Source: Tubiluchus corallicola
Lineage: Eukaryota > Priapulida > Priapulimorpha > Priapulimorphida > Tubiluchidae
Assembly (NCBI GenBank): GCA_030141605.1
Contig: JAQGDQ010000342.1
Span: 205,501 to 253,326, forward strand
Direction of reading: 5' to 3'
DNA: 47,826 bases
A program made the position numbers and the translations under genes. The notes below the pieces were generated by a model, which worked only from the letters and a program-made list of their open reading frames with translations, made no database searches and had not been told where the DNA came from. Positions 1-31,946 of this stretch are shown one piece after another. Positions within the stretch are counted from its first letter, which is position 1. Each line of letters starts with the position of its first letter.

Positions 1-115
1 CTTTCCATTACTGCACAGTAGTTTAGATTGCACTGACGCATTTGCCTTTAGCAGTGTAAGTTTTTATTAACTAACACTGATTGATCATCTCTGTAAAGTT
101 TTTATCAGTGATATA
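1..115 (+). mobile_element. LINE 3' tail fragment (copy 1)
   Basis: Bases 1 to about 112 match 15500-15612 almost base for base, and match 37800-37915 in reverse. The copy at 15.1-15.6 kb follows a recognisable reverse-transcriptase C-terminus, so this is the 3' untranslated end of the same non-LTR family. It runs into an (AT)n stretch and is cut by the window edge. Confidence 0.65.
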
Positions 116-162
116 TATATATATATATATATATATGCATGTGACATATATATATAATATAT

Positions 163-206
163 GTATTAATCACTAAATATATATATATATATTTAGTGAT
201 TAATAC
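163..206. repeat. Perfect 44-bp AT-rich palindrome
   Basis: The 22 bases from 163 to 184 are the exact reverse complement of 185-206, with GTATTAATCACTAAAT at the outer end and (AT)n at the centre. The DNA could extrude as a cruciform. It adjoins the LINE tail microsatellite. Confidence 0.85.
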
Positions 207-2019
207 ATTTAGTGTGTTAACATATTAATTGATGCCGTTGTATCTTTGTGGAAGTAATGATTTTAATATTGCTGTTAACTGTAAAATTTTTGATTGCGTC
301 CAAAATTGCATTAGGAGTACTGAACATTTTAATGTAATCAGTCGTTAGGATCCCTTTCATGTGTTTTACGGTAAATTTTAAGACAGTTATTGTTCTTACT
401 TAATTGCTATATTTTTCATTGCGTCACATGTGCTAAGTTTCTATGTATATGTTTTTGTTTATAAGTGTTTGTATGTATGTATATCTATTTGTGTTTGTTC
501 GTAGTTATATTACTTTATTTTTTCTGCACTTCTGCTTGTACATATATTTGCGTGGTGAGGATTCATGTGTCACTTGTAAAAACTGTCTAATTTTAGACCA
601 AATAAAGTATTTTTTAGTTCTCCTGTCACTAACATGCACTTGTGGACATAGCAAACCAGTATAGAATTAATTTAATTCTTTTCGCCAAGAGATATCTTTC
701 AGGGAGCATATTGCGAAGAATGCAAAACTTTGTGGTAGTTTTTGTATTTAAAATTAGATTGTTTAGCTGGCATTAGCACTTATGATCTTAATTTATTTCT
801 ACTTTCTTAAATTTTTTTATAATTTTTGAGATTCATCCATTTTGTTTTTATATATCATTTGTTACTCCATCTTACTTCCTGTTTAGTAAGTTAAATATCA
901 ACTTTTGGTCACAAAATCATTATGTAATGTGTAATATTAGAGTTATAATTATTTTACAATTGAGATTATATTGATTCATGTGGCTAAAACGATTATTGTA
1001 AGGTTGAATGTTTTATAAATGACATTACTAGTCCTTTGTTGTTAGATTTAGATTAGATTAGTTTTAATAGATTTATTTTGCAATAAACACATACATATAC
1101 ATTACATTACATGTGCATCGATAATCAGTTTTTGTTAATACAAAATATGATACAATTCAGGAATTCTGCGCTAGAGATCTAAGAAGCTAGCTTATGGTAG
1201 GCCACTAGAATTAGTTACGAAAAAAATTACAATATATACAGATACAATATTACAATATATACAGATATAAATGCGGGTGGGAAGTAATAAAAATATTATT
1301 ATACTAGAGGGGAAGTTTTTGAAAATAAAAAACGACAAATCATGATTGAGTGATCAGTTATATGTTTCAAGTAAGTTTAATTTATAATTTTTTTTAAATA
1401 TGGACAGCGAGTTGGCAATAGCTTGGTCTCAAATAAGCTTGGAATAAGGCTTTGAATTACTTTCTGTAACTTACTAAAGACATAATTAAGTTATTTTCTT
1501 TAACAAAATTCAATTTAGTAATTTTTGTCCTTCAAAAACTTGTTATGTTTTATAGTTAGGAAACTAGGTATTAAAATTTGCATTTATACGCTTGGTAAGC
1601 CTGGCTGCCACATGTGCATTGCTGATGTTTTTTTGTACTTAGCGAGAATGCGGCTGTTTATTTTTGGACACGACTGTCCCGTTTTTTGAACGTAACTGAA
1701 GGACAAGTATGCTTAACATGCAAAAATGAGGTGCCTAAGATTAACGCTTGGCATATAATTTCAGAAGTGAAGATTTGTTATTAGTTTGAGACATAGTTTG
1801 ATTTTCAATGCCTGTCTTGTTCAAAATAAGTTTGATAATCAAATAAGGCTGATTGCCATCATAAGTGTATTTGTAGAATTTCCAAATTAAAGCTTGATAC
1901 TTGTGACGCCATGCAGAGGCAGAAAATCTTACAAACGTCCCAAGAATTAAAAGTTGGTGTCCCAGTAATAGACCTACAGCCAAGAGACAAACATAGAAGC
2001 ATCTAACACGAGGTAGTTA
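207..2019. other. No gene recognised
   Basis: AT-rich sequence with only short chance frames. A reverse frame at 1741-1983 has no motif I recognise. The missing first exon of HPD was not found here and probably lies left of the window. Confidence 0.5.
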
Positions 2020-2020
2020 C

Positions 2021-3250
2021 CTGGAGAGGGAGAGTGTTGCAGGGCAGGGCCCATGAGGTAGTTACCTGGAGAGGGGGAGTGTTGCAGGGAAGGGCGACAG
2101 GGCCCATGAGGTAGTTACCTGGAGAGGGGGAGTGTTGCAGGGAAGGGCGACAGGGCCCATGAGGTAGTTACCTGGAGAGGGGGAGTGTTGCAGGGAAGGG
2201 CGACAGGGCCCATGAGGTAGTTACCTGGAGAGGGGGAGTGTTGCAGGGAAGGACGACAGGGCCCATGAGGTAGTTACCTGGAGAGGGAGAGTGTTGCAGG
2301 GAAGGGCGACAGGGCCCATGAGGTAGTTACCTGGAGAGGGGGAGTGTTGCAGGGAAGGACGACAGGGCCCATGAGGTAGTTACCTGGAGAGGGGGAGTGT
2401 TGCAGGGAAGGGCGACAGGGCCCCTGAGGTAGTTACCTGGAGAGGGAGTGTGTTGCAGGGAAGGACGACAGGGCCCCTGAGGTAGTTACCTGGAGAGGGA
2501 GAGTGTTGCAGGGAAGGGCGACAGGGCCCCTGAGGTAGTTACCTGGAGAGCGGGAGTGTTGCAGGGAAGGGCCCATGAGGTAGTTACCTGGAGAGCGGGA
2601 GTGTTGCAGGGAAGGGCGACAGGGCCCATGAGGTAGTTACCTGGAGAGCGGGAGTGTTGCAGGGAAGGGCGACAGGGCCCCTGAGGTAGTTACCTGGAGA
2701 GGGAGTGTGTAGCAGGGAAGGGCGACAGGGCCCATGAGGTAGTTACCTGGAGAGGGGGAGTGTTGCAGGGAAGGGCGACAGGGCCCATGAGGTAGTTACC
2801 TGGAGAGGGGGAGTGTTGCAGGGAAGGGCGACAGGGCCCCTGAGGTAGTTACCTGGAGAGGGAGTGTGTAGCAGGGAAGGGCGACAGGGCCCATGAGGTA
2901 GTTACCTGGAGAGCGGGAGTGTTGCAGGGAAGGGCGACAGGGCCCACGAGGTAGTTACCTGGAGAGGGGGAGTGTTGCAGGGAAGGGCGACAGGGCCCAC
3001 GAGGTAGTTACCTGGAGAGGGGGAGTGTTGCAGGGAAGGGCGACAGGGCCCACGAGGTAGTTACCTGGAGAGGGAGAGTGTTGCAGGGAAGGGCGACAGG
3101 GCTCCGCGATGTAGTTGCTGGAGAGAGAGTGTTGCAGGGAAGGGCCCATGAGGTAGTTACCTGGAGAGGGGGAGTGTTGCAGGGAAGGACGACAGGGCCC
3201 ATGAGGTAGTTACCTGGAGAGGGAGAGTGTTGCAGGGAAGGGCCACAAAG
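2021..3250. repeat. Minisatellite, unit about 53 bp, about 23 copies
   Basis: The unit begins GAGGTAGTTACCTGGAGAG and continues with GGGAGTGTTGCAGGGAAGG and GACAGGGCCC. Variants differ by CATGAGG, CCTGAGG or CACGAGG starts and by short deletions, for example the shortened units at 2021 and near 2560. It is G-rich on the plus strand and lies upstream of the first visible HPD exon. Long frames across it are repeat artefacts. Confidence 0.95.
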
Positions 3251-3364
3251 CCCCTCAAATATTTGAAGCATTGGAGATCAAAAACGTTAATTTTATTAGA
3301 ATTTTTACAACTTGCATGCAGTTACTATCACCAGATATTTTTCAGTTGTTGTTACAGCCAACCG

Positions 3365-4110
3365 TCCTAGCCTTTCACCTACAGCTGTGCACGACAGATG
3401 TCAAGACACACGCATGCATGTGTGCTTCCTAGCCTTTCACCTACAGCTGTGCACGACAGATGTCAAGACACACGCATGCATGTGTGCTTCCTAGCCTTTC
3501 ACCTACAGCTGTGCACGACAGATGTCAAGACACACGCATGCATGTGTGCTTCCTAGCCTTTCACCCATACCTGTGCATGACAGATGTGCAGACACACGCA
3601 TGCATGTGTGCTTCCTAGCCTTTCACCCATACCTGTGCATGGCAGATGTGCAGACACACGCATGCATGTGTGCTTCCTAGCCTTTCACCCATACCTGTGC
3701 ATGACAGATGTGCAGACACACGCATGCATGTGTGCTTCCTAGCCTTTCACCCATACCTGTGCATGACAGATGTGCAGACACACGCATACATGTGTGCTTC
3801 CTAGCCTTTCACCTATACCTGTGCATGACAGATGTGCAGACACACGCATACATGTGTGCTTCCTAGCCTTTCACCCATACCTGTGCATGACAGATGTGCA
3901 GACACACGCATACATGTGTGCTTCCTAGCCTTTCACCTATACCTGTGCATGACAGATGTGCAGACACACGCATACATGTGTGCTTCCTAGCCTTTCACCC
4001 ATACCTGTGCATGACAGATGTGCAGACACACGCATGCATGTGTGCTTCCTAGCCTTTCACCCATACCTGTGCATGACAGATGTGCAGACACACGCATACA
4101 TGTGTGCTTC
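3365..4110. repeat. Minisatellite, unit 62 bp, about 12 copies
   Basis: The unit contains CTTCCTAGCCTTTCACC, TGTGCATGACAGATGTGCAG and ACACACGCATGCATGTGTG. The first three copies carry CTACAGCTGTGCACGACAG and later ones CCATACCTGTGCATGACAG, so two variant blocks expanded separately. It ends about 50 bp before an HPD exon. Confidence 0.95.
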
Positions 4111-4162
4111 CTTTCTGATCAACTTCTAGATTTGGTGGAATGCCTTTTTATTTCTTTTCTAG

Positions 4163-24182
<20,020 letters not shown>

Positions 24183-25019
24183 AAGGGAAGAATCCAGTTA
24201 GACCAGTGAAATCATGCGACTCCAAAAGCTCACATAGTTCTTAGTGGCTCTTAGATGTTTGGGCAAAGTTTTGTTTGCTGTGAAGTGGGAAATTCAGACC
24301 GGCGATTAGGTCTTTGATTACAGTTTGGTTTTTGATTTTGGTTATCGTACCAGTGTCTCGAAAATTTTGTATTGATGCCTGTAAAACGGTTAGCGTGATT
24401 TCGTGTTCCTCTGGCCTTTCCATTGGGTGTAGATTCATCAGTGGATGGTATGAATACTATTGCAATTTGTAGTAAAGAACCGAGCACAAGAATAATCAAA
24501 TAATGGATAGTATGTGTAGTTCTGTTCTTCTTTGTTACATGCTGTCTAAGCTCGTACGTGTCAATGCTCATTGATGCTCATTGCTCAAGAATTTTTACCA
24601 CTTTTAACTACAACAATAGAAATATTTCCATATGTTTATTGCTTTTTGACAGCTAGGGTTATACAGACTTTTTGATATACGAAACGTTTGTCTTAGTAGT
24701 AAATGGGGTGCGTCACTCCTTTTTTTGTATTCCTTGCAAAGAAATGAAATAATGTGCTTTCAATTGTCATTGAAATTACTTCGTAAATCATATAAATGTA
24801 TCGATTTGCTCGTTATGACTTGATACCAATAGTTAGCGTTTACTATTAGGTATTAAAAATTTAGATATAACAAAAGCATTTATTATACGTACTAGAAGTC
24901 TAAGCAATTATTTATAGCTAAAATAGGCATTTAGCCATACAAGATTTTAAAGTTTCTTTATACCAGTAACTGTAGTGTGTACGTCTATGAGACTGATAGA
25001 TTTAAATTTAGTAAATAAA
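24183..25019 (+). other. HPD: Probable HPD 3' untranslated region
   Basis: Downstream of the stop, a candidate AATAAA lies at 25014-25019. No other gene is supported; the two frames at 24241-24571 have no recognisable motif. The true polyadenylation site is not certain. Confidence 0.4.
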
Positions 25020-25232
25020 AATTAGAAAAATTCATTTTTAATTCTTCTGTGTTATTTGTCAGTAATGTTAATGTTTAACTTGTTTACGTTAATTCGCAAC
25101 AAGCTTCGTAGATGGAGACACTGACATGTAAACAAGGCTCGCAACTGAATATTGTGCATTGTGCGACGCTGTCTATTCATAAGAAAGATGAAGCATTGTA
25201 ATATGCTACACCTTTAAACATACTTTCATTGT

Positions 25233-25622
25233 TAGGGGTGAGCATTCTCTACCAGAACGCGAATTCGAATCGAACCGAATTTGTGACTTTCGAATTCGAA
25301 CCGAACCGAACTTGAGTGTTTCGAATTCGAATAAACGATTTTCGAACAACTTTTCGAACCACCAGTAAAAATTAGTCTTACAAAGATCATGCACATCACT
25401 AGATTTTGTTCTGCAATAAAACGACTAGTAATTTGTTTAAAGTTGTGCGCAGAAATCACAGCTAAATTATGCTAATTGCATGATGTTTCAATCGTTTTAA
25501 TGATCAGGAACATATGTGATTGAAGTGCTGAATTATTCGAATCTATAGTTTCTGGATTCGAATCGAGTTCGAACTAAAAAAACTCGTTCGAATCGAACTC
25601 GAACGTTCGATGCTCACCCCTA
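25233..25622. mobile_element. hAT-type MITE, 390 bp, TCGAATTCGAA-rich
   Basis: Ends TAGGGGTGAGCAT and ATGCTCACCCCTA are inverted. Flanks TTCATTGT (25225-25232) and TTCATTGG (25623-25630) agree at 7 of 8 bases. The subterminal regions are packed with TCGAATTCGAACCGAA-type words, possible transposase sites. No coding capacity. Confidence 0.88.
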
Positions 25623-26235
25623 TTCATTGGTGGATTTTGTTAATGTTTTTGGCAAATGTGTTTTAAGTTACAGATACACACAAAAAGTATACCAGTGCAG
25701 TTTAAATGTTTTAAAATGTCTATTATCTACAACAACAACAACATGTTAACATTTGACAGGTTCTATACTAAACACAATTACTACTTTACAATTAGATGAT
25801 TGATAACAAGACAATCTTTCGCACACACATTAACAATAATACTCAATATTGTGCATAATCGATATCTCTATTTTAAATTTTGATTTATAATGCTGTATAA
25901 TATTGGTGATAAACTGCTCAACACGTTCGTAAATGAGGTCAGAAGGAAATAGAGGAGTTAGACAATTTTTTCAGTTTTACTTTCCATAGCAAATGACCTA
26001 GCAAATTATGCTGATAATAACTGCATCCTACATAAGACAATAATAAGGAATAATACAGCAACAGATTAAAGTGCTGTTTGTTTTATTGTATGGTATTGCA
26101 AACTGGAATACAGCACTTGTTTGCAGCAAGAAATACTCAATGGCTGTGGCAGGACCGGAATGCTGCTCATTCTCAAGGTTAGTCCACTGACACTAGACTA
26201 GATAAATACATCCTCTCTCAGTGTGAGAAATAGTT

Positions 26236-26512
26236 GCGTCGTGTTCAGACTAATGAGTCTTCTGTCGCGAGTTTTCTCTCTGACAGCAAACTCTCAAGTG
26301 TGAACGAGTGTGAAGTGTCAACTGTACGAGTTACTGTTAACAAGTTGTTGCAGGCTCTCCGACAGCTTCTGCGAGTTACTCTCGAACACTTATCGCAGTG
26401 AACAGAACAGACAGTGTCAGCTCATGCTTACTGTCGGAGAGTAACTTGCAGCAAGTTTTGCTCTCTAATGCAAGTTACTTGGCAAGAAAATTCATTAGTC
26501 TGAACATGCTTT
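26236..26512. mobile_element. MITE-like inverted repeat, about 275 bp
   Basis: TGTTCAGACTAATGA (26242-26256) is inverted as TCATTAGTCTGAACA (26492-26506). Inner words such as CTCTCCGACAG and CTGTCGGAGAG are also inverted, giving a foldback. I could not define a target duplication, so the superfamily is open. Confidence 0.65.
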
Positions 26513-27156
26513 TAGAATCAATAAGGCACATGAAACTCCTTTGAATAAATATTGAATTCTGCAATCACCCTGCTATTTACTAACTAGGTACGGTGTTGCT
26601 TAACTTCAGTCTCCAAGCATAATATGCCACCACTCAGCTATTATCCATATTCAATGGTAGTAATCAGCATCAAAGGTCAAACTGAAGACAATTGGCTTAA
26701 GCTTCTTTAACTTCTCTTTGGCAAAGCTAAACATGGCATCTTAGTTTGTTGCTAAAATTCTTTGCGTGAATCAAATACAGATGAATGGGCGACTTGCAAG
26801 TTTGGTTTTCACTTTTATCGCTAGTCTCACCCTGTTGACTCGATCTGATCTGACTAACCTATTAAGCATACTGACAGATCATCATTTGTGACGTACACAA
26901 CTAGGGCTAATTAGTGTGCGTAGGTATAAGTGGTAGTTGGTCCATTCCTGAGATGTCGGAAGCTAATTTTACAATTTGTGTACTTCTTGTGGAAATATTT
27001 CTTAATCTCTATACCAGTGGTGTCAAGAAATGGTGTCAGACAATCGATCCTAGCAATGCTACATCGAAAATGCATGAGTAACTTCCCATCCTAGAAAAGT
27101 CTTCGACTATTGCATTTCGTTTTCACTGAAGCGTCAATTATAAATCCAGCAAAGAC

Positions 27157-27492
27157 ATGGTACTAGCAGATAGCCTATCAAGAATGCCAAAACAAACCAG
27201 AGATAGACCAATAAATTTGGTAAGCTTTGTACAATTTACCACAGTGAGATTACAAGAGCTTTGTGAGATAACTTTTCGAGATGAGGAGCTCAGTACATTC
27301 ACACATCGAATACTAAGAGGTTTTGCCGAAAAATTTCATGACATGTCTGAAATAATCAGGAGCTACTGGTCAGTTAGATATCAGCCGAGTATTGAAGAAT
27401 GTCTAGAGCTGAAGGGTGAGCAGGTGATTATCCCAGCAACACCACCTTGCAAAAATCCACGAAGGTCACCTTGCCAGCAAAGAGCAATGTAG
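27157..27492 (+). pseudogene. Gypsy pol fragment (RNase H to integrase linker)
   Basis: An open stretch of 111 codons carrying the Gypsy signature ADSLSRMP and the RSYWSVR linker. It is a fragment of a polyprotein normally over 1000 residues. The frame breaks at the zinc-finger region. Confidence 0.8.
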
Positions 27493-27592
27493 TGTCTACT
27501 GTATATATCGGCCACAGATAAATGATGACATTGAGGGAACTGGATCAGCCATCACAGGCCAAGGAAAACTTAACCAGGGATGTACCTGGTAA

Positions 27593-27990
27593 CCAGTGTG
27601 AACCTGACTTAATAAATTTTAATTTTGTAGCGAAGGTGGCTCCATCTAGCTAGAAAGTTTAAAGTGTGGGCATTGACCTAGTTACGTTTTTCATTATGCT
27701 GTTCTGTTGAATGAGTGAACATGTGTCTTGTACAAGCTAGTGAAATTTTTCATTTAGATGTATGCCGCGTAGTAAACGATGTAAGTTTACTACTATTAAT
27801 TTTTATTTTTATTTATTCACTGATATTTATGAATGGACTAAACTATGTAACAATCTAACTAAATTAGCCAATGTCAGTCACCTTTGCCTTTCTATTTTTT
27901 TAAACATTGCAGAAAGCCAGATCAGTGGTTTGTATGAAAATTCAACTGAGACTTTTAAAGTGGTCATAAATGCCTCTCAGAGACACTAAC
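27593..27990 (+). repeat. Dispersed repeat, about 400 bp, copy 2, inside Gypsy integrase
   Basis: Matches 7966-8350. It sits between the integrase zinc-finger remnant and the core, and roughly 40 residues of integrase appear to be missing at the junction. GTAACCA occurs at both junctions (about 27589 and 27992) and may be a target duplication, though copy 1 has no matching pair. Confidence 0.75.
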
Positions 27991-29101
27991 AGTAACCAAG
28001 AAGATTTTTACTCTGTTTGGAATATCATATACGATAATCTCGGATAATTGTCCTCAATTTGTTGATCAGCAAATGGTAAAGGAACTTTGATCAGCCATAT
28101 TACTACTCGCCATTGCACTATCAGTCACATTGATTTTTTTGAGAAATTTGTAAATACAGCAAAAGGACTTATCAAAAAGTCGTTAAGAAACATTGAATCA
28201 GCTTTGTTAACTTATCGCACAACTCCTTTAGGTACAGGTAGGCAATCACAAACAGACGTTTGATTTGGTAGGAAGATTAAGCATAATCTGCAGGTAAAAA
28301 GTCAAGCAACAGAACAACATCGTATGAACCTTGAAAAGCAATTGCAACACACGAAGAGTTATTCTGATCAGCGGAGCTGAGGCTGAACCAGGATGATGCA
28401 AAGAAAGTTTGGACACCAAGCAGAATTGCAGGATTTGGACTTGAACCTAGATCATACAATGTTCTGTCACAGGAGGAACACTGAAGAGAAACAGACTTTT
28501 CATACACCCCACGACAAGTTTTTAGCTTGCAAATTTTGTACACAAATTTCTTGTGCAAAATTGTACTGTTTGCACTTGAATGGTAGAACACTGGTTAAAT
28601 TTGAATTTGACAGTTTAGCAGTATCTTATTTTAACATAGTGCTGTGAATTACGGCGAATAGCTAAAACGTTCCATTTAAAGCTCAGCTTTTGTTAAAACT
28701 TAATTTTCAGTTTATACATTACATATGTGTTCTTTTTAAACAGTTGTCAGTTTCTTGTCAGAGTTTGACATTTGGTTATTAATTAGTGTTTTGGTGTGCC
28801 GTATTTTTGCACAATGCGAATTTGTGTGTACAAGTTAGACATTGGTTTGAATACTTTTGTAAAGGTTAAAACATTAGTGTTCTGCTTAATTTGATCTAAA
28901 TTGAGATTGCGACTTTCCTTTGCGTACTGTTATAGATGGCACTAGTTTTCAGTTAAATCAGTTTAGTCTAGTCGCCTATTAAATGTTTAATATCTACATA
29001 AGCTAGCGAAACCGCATTTATGGTCTTGTACTTGTAGATGTGAAATTACAGCTTAAAAAAAATTCTGAACTCCCATTTTGCTATCTTCTTAGGGAGGGGG
29101 G

Positions 29102-29250
29102 TGTCTTATTATTGTAATATCGTAGTTTTTGAAAATCTGATTATTGTTAGCGCCATCTATTGTCTATGTATATAACAAATAAACAGAAATTTTAAATTTT
29201 GGAATTAGCCACTGTACGGCGCCGAGTAACCCACAAGCCGAAGTAGGACA
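29102..29250 (+). mobile_element. 3' LTR of the Gypsy remnant
   Basis: Begins TGTCTTATTATTG right after the purine tract, contains AATAAA (about 29178), and plausibly ends AGTAGGACA, giving TGTC...GACA termini. The right boundary is inferred because no second copy is in the window. Confidence 0.6.
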
Positions 29251-30148
29251 CTTCTGGTAAAACGCATGTGCTAAATTTGCGGGAAAGCAGTGTCGTACAT
29301 GGCCAGTCCAAGTAGGACAAAAGCGATTTTTGTTGAGAATCGATAATTTTGCTTGTTGGTTGAGTTGTCATCAGTTTGGCGTCATGAAAACTTGCTTGAA
29401 CAGGTGTTTAACTCAGCGTGCAGTACGCAGGTATTGTTTTGCGGTGACTTTGGTAACTCTTTCACTGAACGAGGGTTTGTTTGGTAACAAAGCAGCACAT
29501 TTAGCACTCTAGCATTGTTCAGTAGTATGGTTATAATAGTGGTGAAATGAAACAATACATGTCAAACAATACGTGTTATGCAGCCTGTTATGAGTGCTAA
29601 TGATGATACCAAATTGATGGCTCACCTCCTGATTGGATGTTACCGACTCTGTAATGACTCTTTTACAGGCATTTTCTGGATGAAAGGGTTCAATTTTGGG
29701 CAAATTTCATCATTTTTCTCTTGCTAGGGGAACCCCTGCTCGATTTGACTGCGATATTAGATTGTAAAGGCAAGAGCAAGAATCTTTTCGTTTTGTTTCA
29801 ATTTCAAAAAATAGTAGCTACTATTTTCGTATTACGTGTCGTGATGTTGGTGAAACAGTTGTTTCTTTATAAAGCGGTAATTAGCAAAGACAAAAATAGT
29901 TGTTTGTGTTAAAAGCAAAAAGCTCTAAAATACGCAGTACTGTAAATTAAAATTTGTGAATTTTCTGAAGTTGATATAGTAGATGGTAGCAGAGACAAAG
30001 TGGAGGTAGTGAAATAGTATCTAAAGCTTTGATAAATACATATTGTTTACCTAATTCTGTAACCTAGATTTTTTGGAATTTGATGTTACTTTCTAGTGGA
30101 CATTAAAAGGATCCTTTTAATTTTCTTTTAAATCTACTGTTTTAGTGC
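29251..30148. other. No gene recognised between transposon remnants
   Basis: Short frames only, including a reverse 64-codon frame at 29509-29703 without a known motif. Confidence 0.45.
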
Positions 30149-30161
30149 AAACCTTTCAATC

Positions 30162-30745
30162 ATGGAGAACTTCAAGGCGAAAATGGCCAACGAAATTCTC
30201 GCATTAGAAAAAGCCAAGAACTCTGTCATCGTTAGTGAAGCAAAATATGTTGAGGTGGTTCGATATCTGAAATGGAAGAGAGGAGATCTAAGAGAGGCAA
30301 ATCTGAAGTGGAGCGACTTTGATAGGAACATCATCAGATGCTTTACTGATACAAAGAAGCTTGTGCTGGTCAAGTTACCTGATTTAGGACTGCAAGACGT
30401 TCTGGCTGTTCGTAAATCAGATGGGGAGAAATGGTTGGGAGAGCATTAGCAGCATCTGCAGTCAACGTTTATGACTCCCTGGCGGTGAAACCATCGCGGC
30501 AGCTATTAAGGGGCATTGCCAACTTTGTTCACACACATCAGAAAACACTGCAGGTGAACGTAATTAATGTTCAACAGCAAGGGCCTGGTGACTGTGGAGT
30601 GTTTGTCATAAACTATTTTTTATGTGAACTGATTGTTGGTCATTCGACCAGGAAACATTTGCACTGGCAACGAAAACAATTCGAAGAACGTGGACGCTTC
30701 AAAAGTGGTGACAAACATTATCAAGTCTACAAAACGTTGAGGTAA
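30162..30745 (+). pseudogene. Transposon protein remnant with Ulp1-like cysteine protease tail
   Basis: Two overlapping frames. The first (30162-30449, 95 residues) resembles the N-terminus of KRBA2-type transposon-derived integrases (ALEKAKNSVIVSEAKYVEVV). The second (30431-30745, 104 residues) carries VNVYDSLA and VINVQQQGPGDCGVFVINYF. The Q-x-DCG signature is that of a C48/Ulp1 peptidase active site, ending STRKHLHW. The middle, including the integrase core and catalytic His region, is absent. Family assignment is by motif memory only. Confidence 0.6.
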
Positions 30746-30746
30746 A

Positions 30747-31543
30747 ATGGCGACTTACTCATTACCGAACTTTAAAGAATTTTGATTCGTCTGATAAAAC
30801 CAACATTGCCCAGTGATGGCAAAAAGACGTCAAACGTTTCAAGAACTCATTGATGGCACTTGCTATCGACAATGATGAACGTAAATTAGTGCTGCTACTT
30901 TACTACGCAGGGGAAGGTGTTCATAGCATATACAAGTAGTGCCAGCTCATGCAACAGAGAACACACCTGCAGGTTTTGAATGCATATTTTGCACCTCACA
31001 AAAATAGTGAATATGCCATTTATTTGTTTCGTGAAACAAAGCAGGAACGCAACAAGACCCTCGACCCCTATCACACTAGACTACAGGAAATGGCAGCTCG
31101 CTGTGAGTTCGCCAATAAGAACAGAGAGATAAAATTTCATATGATACGTACACGTATCAACAACAAGCTGCATAGAGAAGCACTCGAGAATGACACCCAA
31201 AATTTTTTTGCAGCATGGGCGTGCAATGGAATTATCATACCAACAAGCAACAACGATGGAACGAGAAAATCAAGCATTTGCAAAGCACATTGATCAACGA
31301 CAACAACATAAACGTGGTGACAACATCGCTGGCACAAAAGACAAACATAAAACACCAAATCATGCTAAAACGCTGATGACTGCGATGACAAAACAAGATC
31401 AAGATGTACGTTCTGTGGTGGCAAATATCATGATGATGGTCTTGCCAACTGTCCAGCACGTGCGAAAAAATGCCATTCGTGTGAAAAACTAAATCGCTCT
31501 AGTAAAGTACGTATTTCTCGTAAACGTAACAAACGGCATTCGA
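30747..31543 (+). pseudogene. Gypsy gag remnant
   Basis: Reads from ATG at 30747 through LVLLLYYAGEGVHSIYK, YFAPHKNSEYAIYLFRETKQ and DPYHTRLQEMAARCEFANKN, then after frameshifts a knuckle-like CTFCGGKYHDD...CPARAKKCHSCEK near 31410-31490. These are standard Gypsy capsid and nucleocapsid landmarks. In-frame stops near 30811 and 30938 and a shift near 31200 make it non-functional. The solo LTR at 31544 interrupts it. Confidence 0.82.
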
Positions 31544-31946
31544 TGTGGAAGTTTGAATTGTACATTATGATTAGGTGCTGCCATCTATGGGCTAATCCTG
31601 TTACATTCTACCAGCTGACTTACCCCCAGTATAATTGTATGGTCCAGTGAATGCATACACACTGGTCCTCTCCCTATTTTAAAGTAATGGTTGTTGTGAA
31701 GCCTGTGCAAGTCTGCATAGGTCACCTATACCTACATATACTGACTGGTTTTGCTTTCTAGTCACTCTCAGTGTTCAGTGCAGGACTCTGTCACTCTCTC
31801 ACTCTCAGTGTTCAAGTTTAATAAACACTTTTCTGTTGTGTGCAGTGCAAATATGTATTATAGATTTTTTATTCTTGTTCATACTTCTGTGCCTAAACTC
31901 AATCATAACAAAGTGAGTGAACAACAACTTCAAAATGACTTTCACA
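31544..31946 (+). mobile_element. Solo LTR, Gypsy-like family, copy 2
   Basis: Same termini (TGTGGAAGTT ... GACTTTCACA) and core as 6864-7316, with AATAAA near 31822. Flanks TTCGA (31539-31543) and TTCAG (31947-31951) share only three bases, so the 5-bp duplication is either decayed or absent. It splits gag from protease of an older Gypsy element. Confidence 0.82.

Larger units (their letters stand above)
27010..29250 (+). mobile_element. Gypsy retrotransposon remnant (RNase H/integrase end, 3' LTR)
   Basis: Starts in the end of the RT/RNase H region: SKDMVLADSLSRMPK at about 27151. The linker SEIIRSYWSVRYQPSIEE and an integrase zinc-finger remnant follow to about 27580. After an inserted repeat (27593-27990) the integrase core resumes as FGISYTIISDNCPQF (about 28019), then NTAKGLIKKSLRNIE and LLTYRTTPLGTG, with stops and frameshifts. 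A purine tract AGGGAGGGGGG (29091-29101) precedes the LTR. Non-functional and 5'-truncated. Confidence 0.85.

Noticed and set aside
2955-3271. Proline-rich repeated reverse frames
   Set aside because: Translations of the 53-bp minisatellite; no initiation context or domain.
2021-4110. CRISPR-like array
   Set aside because: Units are contiguous near-identical tandem copies without unique spacers, in an intron-bearing eukaryotic genome.
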